Shown: positions 1-6,107, counted from the stretch's first letter. The stretch: DNA of 6,534 nucleotides from Sphingomonas bacterium (GCA_026785645.1 JAJAZM010000094.1:1-6534); one strand, 5' to 3'. The notes: a model not told the origin generated them from the letters alone. Program-made: numbers and translations.

Positions 1-329
1 CCGGCCGAGGCATAGGTCGGGAGCAGGCCGATGGCGAAGGTCGCGCCGCCCATAAGGCTGACGGTGGCGAGGAAGGTCGCCTTGCGCCCCACGCGGGCGC
101 CCATCGCGCCGAAGATGATTGCGCCCAATGGCCGGAAGGCGAAGCCGACTGCGAACAGCGCGAGCGCGGCAATCAGCGCCGAGGTCGGGTCGAGCCCGGC
201 GAGGAACACCTTGGCAATGACCGGGGTGAGCGAGCCGAAGATGAAGAAGTCATACCATTCGAACGCGGTCCCCGCCGACGATGCGGTGACGACCCGGGCC
301 ATCGACCAGGGCTTGGCCTGCTCCGACAT
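1..329 (-). CDS. MFS transporter, metabolite:H+ symporter type (N-terminal part)
   Basis: Partial gene: the ATG lies at 329-327 and the frame runs off the left edge after 109 codons. An AGGAG-like site at 337-340 (GGAG read on the minus strand), 7 bases before the ATG, supports the start. The protein opens with a short polar segment, then the signature GTAFEWYDFFIFG (residues 20-32) typical of the MHS branch of the major facilitator superfamily (KgtP, ProP, ShiA, CitA relatives). A second hydrophobic span follows at about 51-73, and then the cytoplasmic loop motif GAMGARVGRK (74-83), which is MFS motif A. A third hydrophobic span begins near residue 86. The family imports organic acids or osmolytes with protons across the inner membrane. 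Motif A normally has Asp where Ala78 stands here. The gene follows the five-gene cluster on the same strand after 77 bases, so it may bring in the substrate, but it may also have its own promoter. The substrate cannot be told. Confidence 0.9.
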   Translation of the reverse strand, partial: MSEQAKPWSMARVVTASSAGTAFEWYDFFIFGSLTPVIAKVFLAGLDPTSALIAALALFAVGFAFRPLGAIIFGAMGARVGRKATFLATVSLMGGATFAIGLLPTYASA

Positions 330-356
330 TAATTTTCTCCCCGAACTTTTGCGCGA

Positions 357-384
357 AGCCTAGCGGCGGCGGCGCGGGGCGCAA
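357..384 (-). promoter_or_regulatory. Possible promoter before the MFS gene
   Basis: On the minus strand, TTGCGC (384-379) and TAGGCT (362-357) are separated by 16 bases and lie about 30 bases before the transporter ATG. Each hexamer matches the sigma-70 consensus at only three positions, so this is weak. The 77-base gap (330-406) otherwise shows no clear terminator: it contains a GC-rich run but no stem followed by a T tract. The transporter could therefore be read both from here and by read-through from the upstream genes. Confidence 0.22.
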
Positions 385-406
385 GGCGGCCAAGTGCGAA
401 AAAGCC

Positions 407-910
407 TCAACGTTTCTCGATTCGCTCGTGCAGGCTGGCGACGCGCATTCCCCATTTGGTCACCGTCAGGCGATTGTCGAGTTTTCGCCCGCCGGGCAGC
501 GCGACCAGCCATTGCTCGACCATCAGCCCGCCCTTCATCGGGTAGCGGATGCGGATCGCGCGACCGATCGCGACCGTTTCGACCGAGCCGGTGGCATCGG
601 TCAGGTTGCCGGCGTAGCGGCCCGGCGCGACTTGCTTGAGCTTCCACACGCGGGTGCGCGGTGGATCTCCCTGCATCGCAATCCGCTGGGTCAGCGTCAG
701 CGCACCATTGGCTTCGAGCTCGCCGACACTGTCGACGGTGACCGTGCGCACGCCTTTCATGATCTGGTCGAGCTTGCCGTCGCCGCGGGTCGCGCCGGTG
801 AAGAACGCCACCGGATCGAACGCCGGGCCGGGCTGCTCCGCCTCGGGCGGCGCGGCGGCGGTGCAGGCGGTCAGCGCTAGGAGCGCCACCAGGACGCTCC
901 CGCGATTCAC
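407..910 (-). CDS. DUF3833-like lipoprotein
   Basis: A 167-residue protein. I chose the GTG at 910-908 because it overlaps the stop of the upstream dehydrogenase (GTGA) and puts a complete lipoprotein signal at the N terminus: Met-Asn-Arg, a hydrophobic stretch (residues 5-13), and the lipobox LTAC with the acylated cysteine at position 16. The frame stays open to 1009, but that extension lies inside the dehydrogenase gene and would bury the signal. The mature part contains FFTGATRGDG near the N terminus, RVWKLKQVAPGRYAGN in the middle, and DNRLTVTKWGMRVASL near the end. These match in order what I remember of the DUF3833 family, although the protein looks divergent. The residue after the cysteine is Thr, not Asp, so outer-membrane sorting is expected. 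DUF3833 has no established biochemical role that I know. Its translation is probably coupled to the dehydrogenase. Confidence 0.75.
   Translation of the reverse strand: MNRGSVLVALLALTACTAAAPPEAEQPGPAFDPVAFFTGATRGDGKLDQIMKGVRTVTVDSVGELEANGALTLTQRIAMQGDPPRTRVWKLKQVAPGRYAGNLTDATGSVETVAIGRAIRIRYPMKGGLMVEQWLVALPGGRKLDNRLTVTKWGMRVASLHERIEKR
907..910 (-). promoter_or_regulatory. GTGA stop/start overlap (dehydrogenase to lipoprotein)
   Basis: The minus-strand bases GTGA carry both the GTG start of the lipoprotein (910-908) and the TGA stop of the dehydrogenase (909-907). Such overlaps usually mean translational coupling by reinitiation. It also decides the lipoprotein start in favour of the GTG rather than the upstream ATG at 1009. 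Confidence 0.7.
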
Positions 911-1956
911 AGGCCGCGCGCCATGTCGATCACGAAGCGGTAGCGGACGTCGTTCTTCAACAGGCGTTCGTAGGCGGTGTTGACCTCGGGCATCGAGATC
1001 ATCTCGCATTCGGGGTAAATGTCATGTGTAGCGCAGAATTCGAGCATTTCCTGGGTCTCGGGCATCCCGCCGATCGCCGATCCGCCGACCGCGCGGTTCC
1101 AGAAGATCAGGTTCATGCCGACGAACCCCGGCATCGGGGTCAGCGCGCCGACGATCACCATCCGCCCTGATCGGCCGAGCAATTGCAGATACTGGTCGAT
1201 CTCGTGGCTGACCGGGATGGTGTTGAGGATAAAGTCGAAGCGGGTCGACGCGGCCCCCATCGCCTCCTTGTCAGTCGAGACGATGACATCGTGCGCGCCC
1301 AATTTGCGCGCATCTTCGCCTTTCTCGGGAGTAGTCGTAATCATGGTAACATGTGCGCCCATCGCCGCTGCAAGCTTGACCCCAATATGGCCGAGCCCGC
1401 CAAGCCCGATCACCGCGACCTTGGTGCCTTCCCCGACATTATACTGACGAAGCGGCGAATAAGTGGTGATCCCGGCGCATAGTAAGGGCGCGACGCGGGC
1501 GACATCCATGCCCGCAGGCACCTTGCACACGAAATGGTCGCGAACCACGATATGGTCGGTGTAGCCGCCCTTGCTGACCGTCTTGTCGTGGCGATCGGGG
1601 CTGTTGTAGGTCTGGACACAGCCTTCGCGGCAGAAGATTTCCCAGCCTTCGAGGCACTGGTCGCACTTCATGCAGCTGTCGACCATGCAGCCGACCGCAA
1701 CGCTATCGCCGACCTTGTGCGCGGTGACGTCGGCGCCGACTTCGGTGACCGTGCCGACGATTTCGTGGCCCGGGATCACCGGGTAGCGGGTGCCACCCCA
1801 ATCGTTACGGCAGGTGTGAAGATCGCTGTGGCAAATGCCGGCGTGGCTGATCTTGATCGCGACGTCATCGGCGCGCAGGTCGCGGCGCTCGAATTCCATC
1901 ATTTTCAATGGCAGGTCGGCGGCGTCGGTGCCCCATCCCTTGGCGGCGGTCGGCAT
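907..1956 (-). CDS. Zinc-dependent alcohol dehydrogenase / aldehyde reductase, YahK (CAD) type
   Basis: A 349-residue medium-chain dehydrogenase, the same length as Escherichia coli YahK and closely similar to it as I remember that sequence. It interconverts alcohols and aldehydes in the cytoplasm, in this subfamily usually as an NADPH-dependent aldehyde reductase with broad specificity. The catalytic zinc site is complete: Cys42 in GICHSDLH, His64-Glu65 in PGHE, and Cys160 in PLLCAG. The structural zinc site is complete: Cys95, Cys98, Cys101 and Cys109. The Rossmann motif GLGGLG is at 184-189. The following TTTPEK (207-212) has the Thr and Lys expected for binding the NADP phosphate rather than the Asp of NAD enzymes. 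A strong AAGGAG (1969-1964), 7 bases before the ATG, fixes the start. The gene begins 16 bases after the lyase stop, which places it in the same transcription unit. The exact aldehyde is unknown. Confidence 0.95.
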   Translation of the reverse strand: MPTAAKGWGTDAADLPLKMMEFERRDLRADDVAIKISHAGICHSDLHTCRNDWGGTRYPVIPGHEIVGTVTEVGADVTAHKVGDSVAVGCMVDSCMKCDQCLEGWEIFCREGCVQTYNSPDRHDKTVSKGGYTDHIVVRDHFVCKVPAGMDVARVAPLLCAGITTYSPLRQYNVGEGTKVAVIGLGGLGHIGVKLAAAMGAHVTMITTTPEKGEDARKLGAHDVIVSTDKEAMGAASTRFDFILNTIPVSHEIDQYLQLLGRSGRMVIVGALTPMPGFVGMNLIFWNRAVGGSAIGGMPETQEMLEFCATHDIYPECEMISMPEVNTAYERLLKNDVRYRFVIDMARGL

Positions 1957-1972
1957 GATGTCTCTCCTTAGG

Positions 1973-2821
1973 TTAGCGGGCGCGGGCGAGCAGGGCCTGG
2001 GCTTGGATCAGATGGGGGCGGTCGAGCATTCGACCATTGATCGACAACACTCCGGCTGACGGATTGGCGGCGAACGCGGCGATTAATTCCTCGGCGATCG
2101 CGATATCGGCGGCCGACGGGGTGAAGGCTTCGTTGATCGGCGCGAGTTGATCGGGATGGATCGCGAGCTTGCCGGTGAAGCCTTCGCGCGCCGCGGCGCG
2201 GACTTCGGCTGTGAGGCCGGCCTCGTCGCGGAAATCGGCGAACACGCCGTCGACCGGCTGGACCCCGGCAGCAACCGCACCTGCCAGGGTAAGCGAACGG
2301 GCGAGGCGATACGTGAAACTTAAGCCACCATCCTCGTCATATTTGGAGGTCGCGCCGAGCGCGGCGGAGAGGTCCTCGGCACCCCAGCTCATCGCCGTCA
2401 GCGGACAGCTGGGCTCACGGTAGCTCAACAGGCCGAACAGGCTGGCGGCGGTTTCGGTGACAATCGCGTGGATCGGCAGATGTCCCGTCGTATGGGACAA
2501 TTCGACGACGTCGGCCCCGCTTTCGGCCTTGGGCAGGACGACGCCCTCGAAATCGGCTGAGGCGAAGACTTCGAGGTCTGGCTTGTGGTGATCGGTGCGC
2601 AGCGGATTGATCCGCACCCACCAGCGCGGGCCGCCGTCGCGCGGGCCGAGCGCCTTGAGCAGGTCGCGCGCCGCCTGCTTGCGCTCGAGCGACACGCTGT
2701 CCTCAAGGTCGAAGATGATCGCGTCGGCGTCGCTGGCAATGGCTTTCGCCACCTTCTTGTCGCTGTCGGCGGGGACGAACAGCCAGCTTCGGGGGGCAGC
2801 CAAATTTTCGACTATGTGCAT
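1973..2821 (-). CDS. CoA ester lyase of the HpcH/HpaI / CitE family
   Basis: A 282-residue TIM-barrel enzyme of the citrate-lyase-beta/malyl-CoA-lyase family. Members cleave or form a C-C bond between an acyl-CoA and a 2-oxo acid (for example malyl-CoA to acetyl-CoA plus glyoxylate, or citramalyl-CoA to acetyl-CoA plus pyruvate), with Mg2+. The N-terminal signature RSWLFVPADSDKKVAKA (11-27) and DAIIFDLEDSV (33-43) are typical. The substrate-binding Arg70 is in VRIN, LPKAES lies at 96-101, and the probable metal ligands are Glu123 (in VTETA) and Asp150 (in WGAEDL), 27 residues apart as in malyl-CoA lyases. I chose the ATG at 2821-2819, which overlaps the hydratase stop (TGATG) and gives the usual family length. 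The frame stays open to an ATG at 2866, which would add 15 residues of no family character. Pairing with a MaoC hydratase suggests a beta-hydroxyacyl-CoA substrate. Which acyl-CoA and 2-oxo acid cannot be read. Confidence 0.9.
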   Translation of the reverse strand: MHIVENLAAPRSWLFVPADSDKKVAKAIASDADAIIFDLEDSVSLERKQAARDLLKALGPRDGGPRWWVRINPLRTDHHKPDLEVFASADFEGVVLPKAESGADVVELSHTTGHLPIHAIVTETAASLFGLLSYREPSCPLTAMSWGAEDLSAALGATSKYDEDGGLSFTYRLARSLTLAGAVAAGVQPVDGVFADFRDEAGLTAEVRAAAREGFTGKLAIHPDQLAPINEAFTPSAADIAIAEELIAAFAANPSAGVLSINGRMLDRPHLIQAQALLARAR

Positions 2822-2823
2822 CA
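2819..2823 (-). promoter_or_regulatory. TGATG stop/start overlap (hydratase to lyase)
   Basis: The hydratase stop TGA (2823-2821) shares its last base with the lyase start ATG (2821-2819). No convincing Shine-Dalgarno sequence precedes this ATG. Reinitiation by the ribosome finishing the hydratase is therefore the likely way the lyase is translated, which would keep the two proteins in linked amounts. Confidence 0.65.
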
Positions 2824-3273
2824 AGCGGAGGTTCGCAGGAGTAACGCCGAGCGGGTGCATTCGCACACCAGCTCATCGCGCTGGTTGAAGCTTCGGTGCG
2901 CCCAGGTGACGATCCCGGCATTGGCGCGCGACTTGGATGCGCGCACCGCAATGCATTCGGATTCGGAGCGGAGGGTGTCACCGGCGAACACCGGGTTGGG
3001 AAACACCAATTTGTCGTAGCCGAGGTTGGCGATCAGCGTACCGAGCGTGGTGTCGGACACCGACACGCCGACCATCAGCCCGAAGGTGAAGATCGAATTG
3101 ACCAGCGGCTTGCCGAACTCCGAGGCTGCGGCGACTTCATGGTCGAGGTGGAGCGGCTGCGGATTGTGGGTCAACGTCGAGATCAGCACATTGTCGGTCT
3201 CGGTGACAGTGCGCGTCACCTCGTGCGCGACCTTGTCGCCGACTTGCCACTGATCGAAATATCGTCCGGCCAT
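2821..3273 (-). CDS. MaoC-family enoyl-CoA hydratase (hot-dog fold)
   Basis: A 150-residue single hot-dog protein. Family members add water to, or remove it from, 2-enoyl-CoA or unsaturated dicarboxyl-CoA esters. The hydratase signature is at residues 24-45: TETDN, then THNPQPLHLD with the conserved His42 and Asp44. Further family segments follow: GKPLVNSIFTFGLMVGVSVSDTTLGT, FPNPVFAGDTL and SKSRANAGIV. These resemble the mesaconyl-CoA/methylmalyl-CoA hydratase-like branch more than the classic PhaJ type. The position of the catalytic Asp in the PhaJ motif D-x-N-P-x-H is occupied by Asn37. GAGG (3283-3280), 6 bases before the ATG, overlaps the stop codon of the upstream gene. The spacing to that gene is 9 bases, and the stop overlaps the start of the lyase. 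Hydratase plus CitE-like lyase is a recurring pair in dicarboxyl-CoA breakdown (mesaconyl-CoA or itaconyl-CoA routes), but no CoA transferase or ligase is seen here. Confidence 0.92.
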   Translation of the reverse strand: MAGRYFDQWQVGDKVAHEVTRTVTETDNVLISTLTHNPQPLHLDHEVAAASEFGKPLVNSIFTFGLMVGVSVSDTTLGTLIANLGYDKLVFPNPVFAGDTLRSESECIAVRASKSRANAGIVTWAHRSFNQRDELVCECTRSALLLRTSA

Positions 3274-3282
3274 GGGGTGCCT

Positions 3283-5595
3283 CTAGGCGGGGAGGAGAAG
3301 CTCGGCAACCGCCTCGGTGATCGCGGCGCCGTCGAGGCGATAAGCGGCGTAGAGATCGGCGAGGGTGCCGGTCTGGCCGAACCGCTCGACCCCCAATGGC
3401 GCGACTCGGTTGCCGAGGACCCCGCCGATCCATGACAGCGATGCAGGGGCGGCGTCGCACAAGGTGACGAGCCCGGCGCCGGGGGCGAGTCGGGCGAGGA
3501 GGGTTTCGATGTGGCTCGGGGAATGATTGCCCGACCAGCGGCTGGCCTGCGCGGCGGTCCAGCCGCGGTGGAGCAGGTCGGGCGAGGTAACCGCGAGCAA
3601 CCCAAGGCCGGGGATGTCGGCGGACAGCTCGGCATGTGCAGCCAGCGCCTCGGGCATGATCGCCCCCATCGCGACGATCGCCGCTTCGGCATTCGGGCCG
3701 GGTTGCTTTAGCCAATAACCGCCGGCCAGCGCGGCCGCTTTCCACACGTCATCATTGCGCTGGACCTGGATGATCGAACGGGTCGACAGGCGCAGGTAGG
3801 TCGATTCGCCCGAAGGGTCGTCGATCAGGCGAAACGCGTGCTCGATCATCGCCGCAAGCTCGTCGGCGAAGGCGGGCTCGTAATGGCGAAGCCCGGGCTG
3901 GCCGAGCGCGATCAGCGGCGGGTTGATCGACTGGTGCGCGCCGCCTTCGGGGCCCAACGTGATGCCGCTGGGGGTGGCGACGAGCAGGAATCGCGCGTCC
4001 TGATAGCAAGCGTAGTTGAGGCTATCGAGGCCGCGGGCGATGAACGGATCGTAGAGCGTTCCGATCGGAACCAGCCGCTCGCCGAACAGGTCGCCCGACA
4101 GCCCGAGCGCGGCCAACAGCAGGAAAAGATTGGATTCGGCGATGCCCAGCTCGATGTGCTGGCCCTGATTTGTCGCCGACCATTTTTGCGCCGATGGAAT
4201 CTTTGCCTGTGCGAAAACGTCGGCCATGTCGCGCCGCTTGAACAGCCCGCGCTGGTTGACCCACGCGCCGAGGTTGGTCGAGACGGTGACGTCGGGCGAG
4301 GTCGTCACGATGCGGTCGGCGAGGTCGCCCCCGGCGCGCGACAGGTCGAGCAGGATCCGCCCGAACGCGGCCTGCGTCGCTTGTTCGTCGCCGGTTGGCG
4401 CGGGAATATCAGGGATTGCCATCCGCCCGAAATCGCGCGGGCGCTTATCGCGGCGGATTCGGGTGGCGTCGATCAGCGCCTCGACCCCGGCGCGGGCATT
4501 GCCGCCGATCCCGGCGAGCGGCACCCATTCGTCACCCTCGGATATGCCCATCGAGTCGCGCATGGCGCGGGCCTGGGTGGGGTTCATCAGCCCCGAATGA
4601 TTGTCCTTGTGCCCCGCGAATGGCAGCCCGAAGCCCTTGACCGTCCACGCGACGAACAAGGTCGGGACATCGTCCATCGCGGCGTCGAACGCCTCGATTA
4701 GAGTCTCCATGCAATGGCCGCCGAGGTTGCTCATCAGCGCGCCCAACGCATCGTCGTTGAGGCTCTTGAGAAAGGCGGCGCCCTGCTTGCCGAGGTCGGC
4801 GGTGATCCGCGCCCGCCACGCCGCGCCGCCTTGGTAGAGCAGCACCGCGCCGTCGGCGTTGGGGAGGTTGTCCAGCCAGTCGCGGACCGCAGGATGGTTG
4901 GCGAGCGCGGCGGCGAGGCGCTTGCCGTAGCGAAGTTCGACCGTGCGCCACCCGCAGCTCGCGAAAATCTCGTCGAACCGCTCGAACATCCGGTCGGCCG
5001 AGGTCGCGTCGAGGCTCTGGCGGTTATAGTCGACGATCCACCAGCAGTTGCGGATGTCGTGCTTGTAGGCCTCGATCAAACATTCGTAGATATTGCCCTC
5101 GTCCAACTCGGCATCGCCGATCAGCGCGACGAACCGACCGCGATCTTCCTCGGCCATTTTGCCGTGGGCGGTGAGATAATCCTGCACCAAGCTGGCGAAG
5201 GCGGTGATTGCAACTCCGAGCCCGACCGATCCGGTCGAGAAATCGACCGGGATCTGGTCCTTGGTCCGGCTTGGGTAACTCTGCATCCCGCCGAAGCCGC
5301 GGAAGTTCTGGAGTTGCTCGAGGCTCTGCGACCCGAGCAGATAATGGATCGCGTGGAGCAATGGTCCGGCGTGCGGCTTGACCGCCACCCGGTCGTTGGG
5401 GCCGAGCGCATGGAAATAGAGCGCCGCCATGATCGCGGTCATCGACGCGCAGCTCGCCTGGTGCCCGCCGACCTTCAGCCCGTCGCTGGATATGCGGACG
5501 TGGTTGGCATGGTGGATCGTCCAGCTCGACAGAAAGCGAAGCTTGTCGTCGAGACTGTTCAGCGCGTCGATGTCGGGCGGAGTCTTTTTGACCAT
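3283..5595 (-). CDS. Thiamine-diphosphate enzyme, homodimeric pyruvate dehydrogenase E1 (AceE)-like
   Basis: A 770-residue protein collinear with the AceE-type E1. The first ThDP half starts with GGHQAS (43-48), whose His45 matches E. coli His106. SYPSRTKDQIPVDFSTGSVGLG lies at 106-127, and the ThDP/Mg motif runs from Gly160-Asp161 to Asn191, with the same 30-residue Asp-to-Asn spacing as in E. coli AceE (GDA here instead of GDG). The active-site loop is KGFGLPFAGHKDNHSG (320-335), with His333 at the place of E. coli His407. The pyrimidine half has HIELGIAES (480-488) with the catalytic Glu486, then EGGAHQS (550-556). The C-terminal domain ends in VERFGQTGTLADLY. E. coli AceE has 887 residues. 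About 60 are missing here at the N terminus, the part that binds E2. No E2 or E3 gene is seen. The reaction is presumably decarboxylation or transfer of an acyl unit from a 2-oxo acid or ketose; transketolase activity is an alternative. It opens the cluster, and no Shine-Dalgarno sequence precedes its ATG. Confidence 0.9.
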   Translation of the reverse strand: MVKKTPPDIDALNSLDDKLRFLSSWTIHHANHVRISSDGLKVGGHQASCASMTAIMAALYFHALGPNDRVAVKPHAGPLLHAIHYLLGSQSLEQLQNFRGFGGMQSYPSRTKDQIPVDFSTGSVGLGVAITAFASLVQDYLTAHGKMAEEDRGRFVALIGDAELDEGNIYECLIEAYKHDIRNCWWIVDYNRQSLDATSADRMFERFDEIFASCGWRTVELRYGKRLAAALANHPAVRDWLDNLPNADGAVLLYQGGAAWRARITADLGKQGAAFLKSLNDDALGALMSNLGGHCMETLIEAFDAAMDDVPTLFVAWTVKGFGLPFAGHKDNHSGLMNPTQARAMRDSMGISEGDEWVPLAGIGGNARAGVEALIDATRIRRDKRPRDFGRMAIPDIPAPTGDEQATQAAFGRILLDLSRAGGDLADRIVTTSPDVTVSTNLGAWVNQRGLFKRRDMADVFAQAKIPSAQKWSATNQGQHIELGIAESNLFLLLAALGLSGDLFGERLVPIGTLYDPFIARGLDSLNYACYQDARFLLVATPSGITLGPEGGAHQSINPPLIALGQPGLRHYEPAFADELAAMIEHAFRLIDDPSGESTYLRLSTRSIIQVQRNDDVWKAAALAGGYWLKQPGPNAEAAIVAMGAIMPEALAAHAELSADIPGLGLLAVTSPDLLHRGWTAAQASRWSGNHSPSHIETLLARLAPGAGLVTLCDAAPASLSWIGGVLGNRVAPLGVERFGQTGTLADLYAAYRLDGAAITEAVAELLLPA

Positions 5596-5633
5596 GGCGC
5601 CGCACTAGCGTCAGGAATGGCGAGCGTCACTCA

Positions 5634-5663
5634 AATGTCTGCTTAGGGTGGAAAACGGACATT
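5634..5663. repeat. Degenerate 30-base palindromic repeat, copy A
   Basis: An imperfect inverted repeat. The plus-strand left arm AATGTCTGC and right arm ACGGACATT pair at 7 of 9 positions around a 12-base centre. Read on the minus strand it looks like the dispersed alphaproteobacterial element that I remember as AATGTCCGCTTTCGACCC followed by AAAGCGGACATT (26 of 30 bases match that remembered form). It lies in the 97-base gap between the secreted-protein gene and the E1-like gene, 38 to 68 bases before the E1-like ATG. It has no T tract, so it is not a classical terminator. Confidence 0.6.
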
Positions 5664-5692
5664 GGCGCTTGGCGTATGATACCTTGCGGGCT

Positions 5693-6094
5693 TTACGAAC
5701 CGGCAGGGCAGAGAAAATCGTGGACCTTCTCAATTAGCGAGCCGGGGATGATGGTTCTCCAGTCATAATCAAGGGCATATTTCTTGCTGGAACCATCCGC
5801 ATCAAAGCGTTCCACCGCTAGTCCTTTTCGCCGGTTTTTTTCGCAATCGATTGCCGACGTGGTCCTTGAGCGTTTGAAAGTCGAACCGGCCTGCAAGGTC
5901 TTGAGTTCGAGTTGATACCGAACAGTCTTTCCCTCCCACTGGACGGAATCGAGATCGATGCTGGCATCGAGCCGGTTGGAATGGTCGAGGCTGTGCCAAC
6001 GCTGTGCTTTGACCGGCGCAGCTACCGTCATAGCAGCCACGACAGCGCCAAACACAACAGCTTGTCGCGAAGTTTGCAAATCCCATAATCTCAT
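5693..6094 (-). CDS. Small secreted protein resembling surface-adhesin E family
   Basis: A 133-residue precursor. The ATG at 6094-6092 was chosen because GGAGG sits 8 bases before it and it gives a clean signal peptide. The in-frame ATG at 6139 would put 15 extra residues before that signal. The Sec signal has Arg10, a hydrophobic core at 12-26, and probable cleavage after Ala30 (VKA, then QRW). The mature part starts with Trp33, followed by IDLDSVQWEGKTVRYQLEL (46-64), a Cys84 in AIDCEKNRR, and PGSLIEKVHDFLC (117-129) with Cys129. This layout of Trp, a D-x-x-S-v-x-x-x-G strand, a central Cys and a C-terminal PGS...E...FLC matches small periplasmic proteins assigned to the surface-adhesin protein E-like domain. 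The two cysteines may form a disulfide. The name does not prove adhesion in this organism. Its base composition is clearly lower in GC than the neighbours, and palindromic repeats lie on both sides. Confidence 0.68.
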   Translation of the reverse strand: MRLWDLQTSRQAVVFGAVVAAMTVAAPVKAQRWHSLDHSNRLDASIDLDSVQWEGKTVRYQLELKTLQAGSTFKRSRTTSAIDCEKNRRKGLAVERFDADGSSKKYALDYDWRTIIPGSLIEKVHDFLCPAGS

Positions 6095-6102
6095 TAGGAG
6101 AA

Positions 6103-6107
6103 CCTCC
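6103..6107 (-). promoter_or_regulatory. Shine-Dalgarno site deciding the start of the secreted protein
   Basis: GGAGG on the minus strand, 8 bases before the ATG at 6094. The alternative in-frame ATG at 6139 has no comparable site, and using it would place this sequence inside the gene. Confidence 0.65.

Noticed and set aside
31..363. Plus-strand open frame of 110 codons opposite the transporter
   Set aside because: It is an antisense shadow of a clear MHS transporter; its protein is rich in Arg/Ala/Pro with no family character.
911..1009. N-terminal extension of the lipoprotein to an ATG at 1009
   Set aside because: These 33 codons lie wholly inside the dehydrogenase gene in another frame, are Arg-rich, and would bury the lipoprotein signal that starts neatly at the GTG 910.
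3838..4701. Long plus-strand open frame (287 codons) opposite the E1-like gene
   Set aside because: High-GC genes often leave long antisense frames. The minus-strand product has full E1 motifs, and this frame has none and no convincing ribosome-binding site.
3283..5595. Reading the E1-like protein as a 1-deoxyxylulose-5-phosphate synthase, phosphoketolase or plain transketolase
   Set aside because: The order and spacing of motifs (GGHxAS, the SYP segment, the 30-residue Asp-Asn spacing, KGFG...H loop, GIAES, EGGAHQS, FGQTGTLADLY) follow AceE. Transketolase activity is kept only as a possible reaction, not as the family.
4714..5646. Plus-strand open frame of 310 codons opposite the N-terminal half of the E1-like gene
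   Set aside because: Same reason: its composition follows from the codon pattern of the opposite strand, and no recognisable domain is present.
5674..5682. GTATGATAC, a nine-base dyad in the gap before the E1-like gene
   Set aside because: Arms of four bases are too short to tell from chance; TATCAT on the minus strand was also considered as a -10 box but has no acceptable -35 partner.
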